From NCBI GenBank assembly GCA_963682025.1, contig OY821521.1, forward strand, positions 54,737,908 through 54,801,907: a DNA stretch of 64,000 nucleotides, written 5' to 3'. Source of the stretch: Cordilura impudica (taxonomy: Eukaryota > Arthropoda > Insecta > Diptera > Scathophagidae). Below are positions 36,001 to 45,000 of the stretch, piece after piece (within the stretch, counting starts at the first letter, position 1; every line of letters begins with the position of its first letter). The translations under genes were made by a program, and so were the position numbers. The notes beneath the pieces are model-generated. The model saw only the letters and a list, made by a program, of their open reading frames with translations. It did not search any database and was not told where the DNA came from.

Positions 36001-39000
36001 CTCTCCAAACAAATTGGACTATTAAAAATAATTCTAAAAGATCTGGTTAGTATCGATCAAGCATCTAATTTCAACAGCAAATTGGAAAAAATAAAACCAG
36101 GCACGTCTGCTTTCAAAGAGATTTACCGCATGTCGGGGAAAAATAAATCAAACTTCCCTCAACAAATCTGCGTGAATGGCATAACGGTTTCAAATGGCTC
36201 TGAAATAGGTGAAGCGTTTTGTACATATTATTCGTCTGTGTACAGTGAAAACTTACCCGTTTGCCCAGTTGCAAATCTAAATGAAAGAGCTTCTTCTTAC
36301 ATCTCAGAAATTCCTCATCATATTTATGCGTTTGACAACTCCTTTAACTCCATTCACAATGTCGACAGCTATCATTTCACAAACCTTGCTGAAATTAAAG
36401 AAATTATCAACTCAATCAACAACAAAAAATCTAGCGGCATTGATAACATTTCCAACTTTATAATTAAAAAATTACCTGTCAGCTCCCTTCGACTCATGGA
36501 ATGCCTGTTCAACAATTGCCTAAACAATTGTTACTTCCCTAAGGCTTGGAAGTCATCTAAAATTATTCCAATAAAAAAGAAACCCAATAGCATACAGATT
36601 GAAGATTTCAGGCCCATCTCATTACTATCTAATATTGGTAAAATTTTCGAGCACATCCTAAAAAGAAAATTGGAAAATGAATTTGTGTTCTGTCCCCTTC
36701 CACCTTACCAGTTTGGATTTAGGCGATGTCATTCTACACAGCATGCATTACTGAAATTTCACACAGATGTCACAAACAATCTTAGGGAAAAGCGTTGTAC
36801 AGTAGCAGTATCCCTGGATATACAAAAAGCTTTTGATTCTGCGTGTCACAAGGCGATTTTGTACAAACTTGTTGATTTAGATGTTGATCCCTTCTTTGTG
36901 AAAATGTTTTCCAATTACTTCATAGACCGAGAATTTTGTGTGGAAATTAATAACTTACCCTCGTCTTTTTGAAGCGTAAAAAGTGGTGTGCCGCAGGGCA
37001 GCGTGTTGGCTCCGCTATTATTCAACATACTTTTGTATGATTTTCCGCATTGTATTGCCGGCTAAAAGGCAATATTGTATGCCGATGACTGCATGATTTA
37101 TGCGCATGACGAATTTCCTCTACGGGCTTTAACGCAGGCCACTGCGCATCGCAACATCATTAACGATTTCTACAAAAAATGGGGTATCCAAATTAATGCA
37201 TCAAAATTTGAGGCAATTTGCATCAGAAACGCCTCTGGTAAATGTCACCGTAACGTCGTGCCACAAAGCAAGACTCTTTCGCTCTCACTTGGAGGATCAG
37301 AGATTCCATTTAAATCATCCATAAAATATCTTGGAGTACATTTTAATAATTTACTAAAATTCAACAGTCACAGCAGAATTCTCTTATCAAAGGCAAAAAA
37401 AATCTCAGGAATGTTCTCCAGGATAATGCATAGTAAATTTTTGGCTCAGAAAACGAAATTACTACTGTACAAGGTTGCAATTAGGCCAATTCTCATATAT
37501 GCTTTTCCGATTTGGCTCACCATCTCCCCAGTTGCAGCAAAAGAGCTTGAAATCTTTGAGAGGTCCATTCTGAGAAAGTGTCTAGGAAAGAACTTTCAAA
37601 ATCCAATTAAACGCTTCTCCAACTCGTATATCTACGTGAAATCAAAGATAACACCACTTTGCGAATACGCCCTTACGTTACAGAAACGTTTGATTGAGCG
37701 TCTTGAATTGCATGACAATCATCTTATGAACGAAATCTTTGAAGCAGAAAGATATAGTGATTGGAACAATTCCACATACCTATCTCCCATAGGCATTATC
37801 AACGTCAACTTTGATGCCAACTCCCACCAGGACTTCTACATCATATCCGCACCAGGCTCCAATAGGGGCTAGTTTACATTCCTCTGTGATATTAGCTTTA
37901 AGAAATATATATAATGTATATTTAGGCTAACTTTACAATAATTTATTTTTACTTACCTATGTATATCATACTAATTACATTGCTTTGCTTTACCTCTTCT
38001 ACTATATTAGAAATAGTAGCTTGTTCATCTAGTTTTTAAATGAAGACAAAAATAGGAAATAATTTATTTTTCTTTTGTTTTGTTAAACTTTAAATGTTTG
38101 TACCTGTCAAACTCTTTTGTTTTGTACGATTCGATTTCCAATTTATCATGTGTTTAAACATCCCTGTTAATGACTGTTTACATTGTTTAGAATGTTTGTT
38201 TTTTTTTTCTTCTAACACAACATATCGTTTTTTATGTAGTTTTAAGTGTTATTTAGTTTATACGAATCTTACAGACGTATGCTCTGTTCGAGAGAGTAAG
38301 TGCCATGAGCATTCATTCATGTAATCATGTATTTTAATGTGATATTCATTTTTATATTTTAGCATGTAGCGTATTCAATTAGCGTGTATTAGAACAAGAC
38401 GAATATAGTTTTAAGAAACATCTGTAATGTATCATATGGTTAATGTCAACCTTTCGTTTGTGAAAAAAAAAGAAGAAAAAAGTCTCAATAAAAATTTCAT
38501 TTCATTTCATAAAAAAAACAGAAGAATAAAAAAATAAAAATTCGGTTTAGCAATCAGTGCGGACTATAGAGTATGTAACGCGTCATAAACTCAATTCGGA
38601 TTACTGGATAATTCGGATTACACACCTCACGATTAGCGAGCTGGCACTGTATTACAGGGTGTAATACAAATTTAAATTTTTGAAAAAATTAATACAAATT
38701 TAAAACAACAAGTCTACTTGGAATTTTACCACAAAAAGTATGCGCACAAAAGTAAAATAGTTAAAATAAATAAAAAATTCGATAAAAAAAAATAATTTTC
38801 AATAGCTGGTGGGATATCCCTTGTGATGAAGGACTTCTGATAAGCACTTGGCCATGGATAAGACCAGCTTTTCGTCTCCTGTGTCAATATGTGTCCCCTT
38901 TCTTCAGCACTTCTTTTGAGGTTACGTGGTGCTGACGAATCTTCCTCTCCAGTAAATACCACAAATGTTCGATAGAATTAAGGTCCGGGGATTGTGGCGG

Positions 39001-42000
39001 CGATTGTAGCCAAAGCTTAACATTGTGGGCCGTATGTTTGGGATCATTATCCTGTTGGAACCAAAAGTTGGTTCCAAGTTCCAATTTTTGAGCGCTTTAC
39101 TTTCAAAATGTCCATGTAAAGTTTTGGTCCATAATCGTTTCGATGAAAACCAACTTACCCCTTCTATTTACTGCCATACAACCCCAGACCATAACACCAC
39201 CACCACCGTGTTTTACTGTCGCTAATATATTTTGCTTTTCAAGCGCAGTACCGTTCTTTCGCCACACGAGCTTTCGTGCTTTGATACCAAATATGCACGA
39301 TTAACTCTCTAGAGGCTTCGAAATAAATTCGTTGGAAAATTCATGCGCTTTTTATTTACTCTCGAAATATGTGGCTTCCTACGTGCAACACGGATATGGT
39401 ATTTAGCCTTTTCAACAATTTCCCGAAGTGTATTCTCTTGGATTTCTTTATACAATTGTTCTTAACAATTTTCCTTAGTTTTTGCTGCAGAAATCTCAGG
39501 ATTAAGCTTCACAATTTTTAGGATGTCGTTTTTTTCGCAATGAGTTAATTTGGTTGGTTGTCTGGAGTGATGCTTAGTGAGGATAGAGCCGGTGAATTAA
39601 AACTTGCGACCACTTTCTATATATGTAGATGAATGAGTTACCTCCACTACTTCACCAATTTCGCGGAAACGTTTTCCTTCTCTCAGTCTTAATATGATTT
39701 TCCATTGTAGACTTTGAACTTTGAAGTCAACAAACTTTATTAACACAAAATTTATACAGTGGCTTCAACTCGGCAGCACAATATCTCGCTTGTGAATAAC
39801 ATGCAAAACATGATTTTTAAACTGTTTTTCCCCTTTATTACATTTGTACGCATACTTTTTCTGGTGAAATTTAAAACAGATTTGTATATTATTTTTTTAA
39901 CAATTTAAAAATATGGAAAAATGTTTAAAATATTACAAGACATTATAAACTGAAACATATATATTGCGACCTTTAAGAGTTTTGGGTTTGTACGCGTAGA
40001 TAATTGAATGTCATACTTGCCATTTTGTAACTATTTTCCGAAACTCACTCATGGTGTAGGATATCGTAAAGTCAGCCAAAACTAACATTCCTGCAATGAC
40101 ATACATAAATGTGTGTAATTTTGAAAATGGTGAGAAAGAAAAATTGTAATTTTAATTACTAAGCGTTTTCACTCTTGTGCCCGTTTTCTCAATAGGCGAT
40201 TATCTTTTATCCCAACTGCCGATTAAAGAAATTTGATTTTCTCAATGTCTGGTTTGCTTCTATTTTGTCGCAAAGCTAACCGGCACTCATCAGTTATTTA
40301 TTTATCGTACAGATAAATTATTCTCCTAACGTTCATATCCATTTTGAGAGGCATTGCCAACTGAAAATAATTCTCCCAACTTTCATACTTATTTTGAGAG
40401 GCTTTGCCAACTGAAAACAATGTTTTTGTCGGTACACTGAGAAAACCAAAATTGTTAACCGACAGTTTATCGGTCCAATAAATTTATGTCCTACTGGTTA
40501 AGTAACAGACAGTTTGACGATACATTGAGAATTCCGGCATTGGTGTTATATTTACAACCCTGTTATATTTACAACGATTTTATACTACAAAGCGTGTATA
40601 TTGTATTGTGTGTTGTAAATTAATGAAGCAGCTGATTTTTGTTTTGTTTTTCATCAATTTGAAAATTTAAAATATCAAAAAGCATTTGAAGGTTAGAAAA
40701 ATGCCAAAAATGCTATCGGTCCAAGAATGATAGAATACAAGATTACGCCATCCCGCAGACACTATTAAAATTTTCTACGCCGGTCAGGCACGTGACGTCA
40801 CGCAAACTGTGTTTCTTTTGGCTAATAATTTTCAGCTGTCAAACTGTTATATTTATGTGTATGTTTAGACATAAACAATAACATTGTAACAGTGGGACAA
40901 TTTATTATTTTGCTCCTAAAATTGTTTGTTAGAAAAAAAAAAATATTTTTATAAATTTGTTAATTTATTTTAAATCCACTAAAACACTAAATAATGTTTG
41001 AACAAAAATTTTATAGTTTTCGAATTAAAAAATCTTGTAAATAATTGTTTAATGTGAGAAATTTAAAATATATTAAATAAAAAAAACTATAGAAGAGGTT
41101 AAAAATATAGTAAATGCAAAAATATCACATGAATAAAAGATTACTAATATAAATAGAAGCTAATATTCATCTTAAATGGTTAATTGAAGAATAAGCTATT
41201 AATTTTCGCAAAGAAGTCTGGTTTAATCCTCCTAGGGGGAAATGGAAAATGCTTTTTCCTTAAAAATTTGTAAGAATTGGCACTTGTGGAATACAAAGTG
41301 ATTGGGCAATATCTGCATCTGTGAAGTTTTGCCTTTTATCGTCGTTTTTTTATTTTTTTTATTTGGCCTTTAGTAAACAGACGACTCAATGCTTTCTCAA
41401 GATTTGTGTTAGTAGAACTGAAAGCTCCGAACTTGACGATATAAATTTTTCATTGTGATCGCAGCATACTATTCTCGTGGCGCAAAGCATTTCTAAAAAC
41501 GATTTGAAATAAGTATTTGTGCACTTTTTAAAAACATACATACATTTTCATTTCCAAACTTTTTGTGTTCAGTTGTAGGCTAACTTCCAGAATATCAGTC
41601 GTCATTGGAGTGTTTCTCATCGCATGTAAGTGTTTCAAATTGATTTGGAATTTCAACTTCATTTGGAATTTCAAATTGATTTGGAATTTCAACTTCATTT
41701 GGAATTTCAATTGGTTTTGTAATTTTTTTTTTGAAATTTCAATTTTATTTGCAAATAGCGCTCGCCCCTATGGTCGGAACTGCTCCCGGTTTCAATTTTC
41801 ATGCACGCCGATTGATTATTAATTAATGAACTGTTAAAATTACATTTGTGATATTCATATTTGTCAAATTTCATATTTCTTTCAAAATCCTCCTTTTTGA
41901 AATGTAAGGCACAAATTCTTTCTTTTTAACATCTACGGAAATGCATCGATTGCAAAACAATACTCAAAGCTTCCTTTGTGCTGTATCCTTCGGTAACTTG

Positions 42001-45000
42001 TAAAAGGATGCAGCTATTGTAAAAAATATGATCTATTCATTAAAAACACCCAAAATGTTGCTTTTTCGCACAATTTCTCACTTGTTTTTATACCCTCTAC
42101 CACTATGTGGTTTGGGTATAATGACTTTGTGCTGCTGTTTGTAACAACCAAAAATATGTGACCTACAACCATCTTTAATTATACCGATCTGATTCGATTT
42201 AACGATGTCCGTCCGTCCGTCTGTGTGTCCATGTAAAGCTTGTAATCAAACTGCAGCTCGCAAATATGAATATATTTTGATGAAATTTGGTATTTAATCT
42301 TTTTCGGCCATGGGATGAACGCTTTTGAAATTGGTGAGAATCGGTCCATGTTCAGACATAGCCCCCATACAAATGACCCCTATGAAATCAACATATATTG
42401 CCATAAGATCCAAATTATCATACAACTCTTAGTCAAATTGGGTTTGTATGTATATATTACATCCATTAATCAGTAGTCCAAAAATGATCCCAATTGGACA
42501 ACTCTTAGTCATAGGCCCCATATAGAGCTGCTTCCCGATCTTCACTTAAATCTATCAAAAAACAAAAATATTACACTGATTCTTCTCAAATTTTGTTTGT
42601 ATATATTTTTGCAAAATACAAGAGACTTTACCAAACATGGTCAGGAGCGGTCCATTTTTGGGCCTAGTCCCCATATAGATATAGCATCCGATATGAACTT
42701 TTTCATATCTGCAGCCGAAAAAATTAATAAAAATCCCACTCAAATTTGGTTTATGCTTATTTTATATCAGTTAGTTGGGCCTGAGAGATAGGGTCTCTAA
42801 ACGCATGGTATAGGGTATCGTATAGTCGGTCTAGACTGACTGTAATTTTCTTACTTGTTTTTATGATTATTTTGCTTGCATTTGCCCACTGCACACCGCA
42901 TGTTTACGTTTTTTCTGCCTTTTTGTTTTTTAGTTTTTCTTCATGCTGCAACTTATTAACACACTTTACTGAATGTCTGAATTAACTTTAATTATTTTAA
43001 TATTGTTTTAAATAAAATATAAAGCGAAATATGTAATTTATAACAAGAACTGATTTAATATTTATTTGCGAACTGTCAAAGTGATTTTAATTGCAGGGTT
43101 GCCAACTATCACATAAAACATACATTTTTCGCAAGATTTTTTAATTTTCACACATGAAACAGACTTTGTAACCCTTGCGACAGACACGTTACGTCATCTA
43201 ACGAGAAAACATTCGGATGGCGTAATCTTTATTCTATCATTCTTGCTATCGGTCCATCTTTTATTATTAATTTATTTATTTATTATTTTGTTTCATTTTT
43301 TTTATTATTTATTTTGATAGTGGCCACAATATGAAAAATAAAATTAAACAATTGTTTTGGCAGCTCAACGATCAGCTGTTTTAGTCTTGTAAATGTTTAG
43401 TCTTGTTAATAAGGGTTTTCACTCTTGGTAGTAAACTACCCTTGTAACCCTTGTAAATGTTGTAGATATAGTAAAAATACTACTATTTACAACACCACAA
43501 TAACAAAATGTATGAAATTGAAATTTCCTACGCTGTGTTAAAAGTACAAGGGTAAAAGCTATAGTACATATACAAGACTAAACATTTACAAGACTGAAAC
43601 AGCTGTTTGAGCTGCCAAAACAATTGTTTATTTTTTTTATTTTTCATTTTGTGGTAAATGAATCAAAATAATAAAAAAAAATATATCAAAATAATGAAAA
43701 GCCCCTTCTCCAGATTTCCCGAGTCTGTATAGGACAATTGCTAACTGGTACTCAACTGGAAATTGTTTACATGAATGGTGTTGGTTAAATTCTGTATCTC
43801 CAGAAATCATAGACACCAGTGTATGAAACTCAATTCGACTAACCCTTAGCATTTGCAAAAATCTGTTGTCATATAATTGGGTTTAATGGCCACTTTATTG
43901 ATTTTAGAACCGAATTCCAAGCTCCGTGGCGGTACACTTTAAATAAATAATGTCATCAACTAATTCATCTAAAATGTGGTCAATGGCATCATGTTCACAT
44001 GTATCTACAAAAGGAGAATAGTTATATTTTTGCATTGTTTTTATTATTGCAAGTAATACCGTACCTTCAACATCCAGAATCTCTGCAAATTCTATTTCGT
44101 CAACTGCATTTTGTTCTACATAATTTATAATTTTTTCTTTTTCCGTAATTTTGGGCATTTTACTTATCTGCAAATTCTTGTTGATATTTTAAGTTTTCAA
44201 ATTGATAAAAAAAAACAAAACAAATAACAGCTGATTCATAAGTTTACAATACACAACATAACGGACGTTCACGCTTTGTAGTATAAAATCGTTGTAGATA
44301 TAACAGGGTTGTAAATTTAACACCAAGAGTGAATACCGCTAATGTACTATACATTTTACCCTTGTACTTTAACCACAGCGTAGTACATTTTCGTTTCATA
44401 CATTTTGTTGTTGCGGTGTTGTAAATAATAGTCCTTTTACTATATCTGCAACATTTACAAGCGTTACAAGGGTACTTTACTACCAAGAGTGAAAAGCCTT
44501 ACTGCTTTATGAAATTGGTCTATAAGAAGTGTCGCACTCGGGTCATAGCATTATACCCTATACCACTATGTGGTTTGGGTATAATGACTTTGTGCTGCTG
44601 TTTGTAAGAACCAAAAATATTTGACCTAGACCCATCTTTTATTATACCGATCGAATCAGAATCACTTTTTGAGTCGATTTAACGATGTCCGTCCGTCCGT
44701 CCGTCCGTCTGTGTGTCCATGTAAAGCTTGTAATCAAACTGCAGGTCGCAAATTGAATATATTTTGATGAAATTTGGTATATAAGCTTTTATCGGCCATA
44801 GGATAAACGCTATTGAAATTGGTTAAATTCGGTCCATGTTCAGACCTAGCCCCCATACAAATGACCCCTATAAAATCGACATAAATTGCCATAAGATCCA
44901 AATTGTTGTACAGATTTTACTCAAATTGGGTTTGTATGTGTTTATGACATCCATAATTGAATAGTCCAAAAACGATCTCTATGGGACAACTCTTAGTCAT

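Larger units (their letters stand above)
33700..38515 (+). mobile_element. Jockey-clade LINE, near full length
   Basis: A non-LTR retrotransposon with gag-like ORF1, ORF2 (endonuclease plus reverse transcriptase), a roughly 590-bp 3' UTR, an AATAAA at about 38488 and an A-rich tail near 38500-38515. The 5' boundary is set only approximately by the first gag sequence. No target duplication was resolved. It inserted into Tigger III after the Tc1 fragment. Confidence 0.85.
31853..38649 (-). mobile_element. Tigger III, expanded by nested insertions
   Basis: The 19-bp perfect inverted ends are cagtgccagctcgctaatc (31853-31871) and its complement (38631-38649), flanked by TA (31851-31852 and 38650-38651). 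The total span is 6.8 kb, most of it a jockey element (about 33700-38515) and a Tc1 fragment (about 33105-33620). Attcggat/ggatta motifs recur inside both ends. It lies in intron 2 of the cGAS-like gene. Confidence 0.9.
40723..43244. mobile_element. Mutator-like (MULE) element with 11-bp duplication
   Basis: The ends are aagaatgatagaata and tattctatcattctt, with similarity continuing through attacgccatcc and more weakly for about 90 bp. The 11-bp direct repeat gctatcggtcc flanks it exactly (40712-40722 and 43245-43255). Long ends with 9-11-bp duplications point to Mutator-like elements. No transposase was recognised. The interior holds a short tandem repeat and a family A repeat. Confidence 0.8.
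40161..43410 (+). mobile_element. PIF/Harbinger-like element copy 1, split by insertions
   Basis: Pieces at 40161-40177, 40540-40722 and 43245-43410 match, in order and in reverse orientation, the Harbinger copy at 43411-44500. Examples are cactcttg, gtgttatatttacaaccctg, a start ATGCCAAAAATGCT, and acaattgttttggcagctca. A MITE (40178-40539) and a MULE-like element (40723-43244) interrupt it. The transposase is essentially absent: the MULE inserted a few codons after its start and most of the rest is deleted. Confidence 0.7.

Noticed and set aside
41528..41822. Frames reading KFQMKLKFQINL on minus and its mirror on plus
   Set aside because: Products of the 36-bp tandem repeat.
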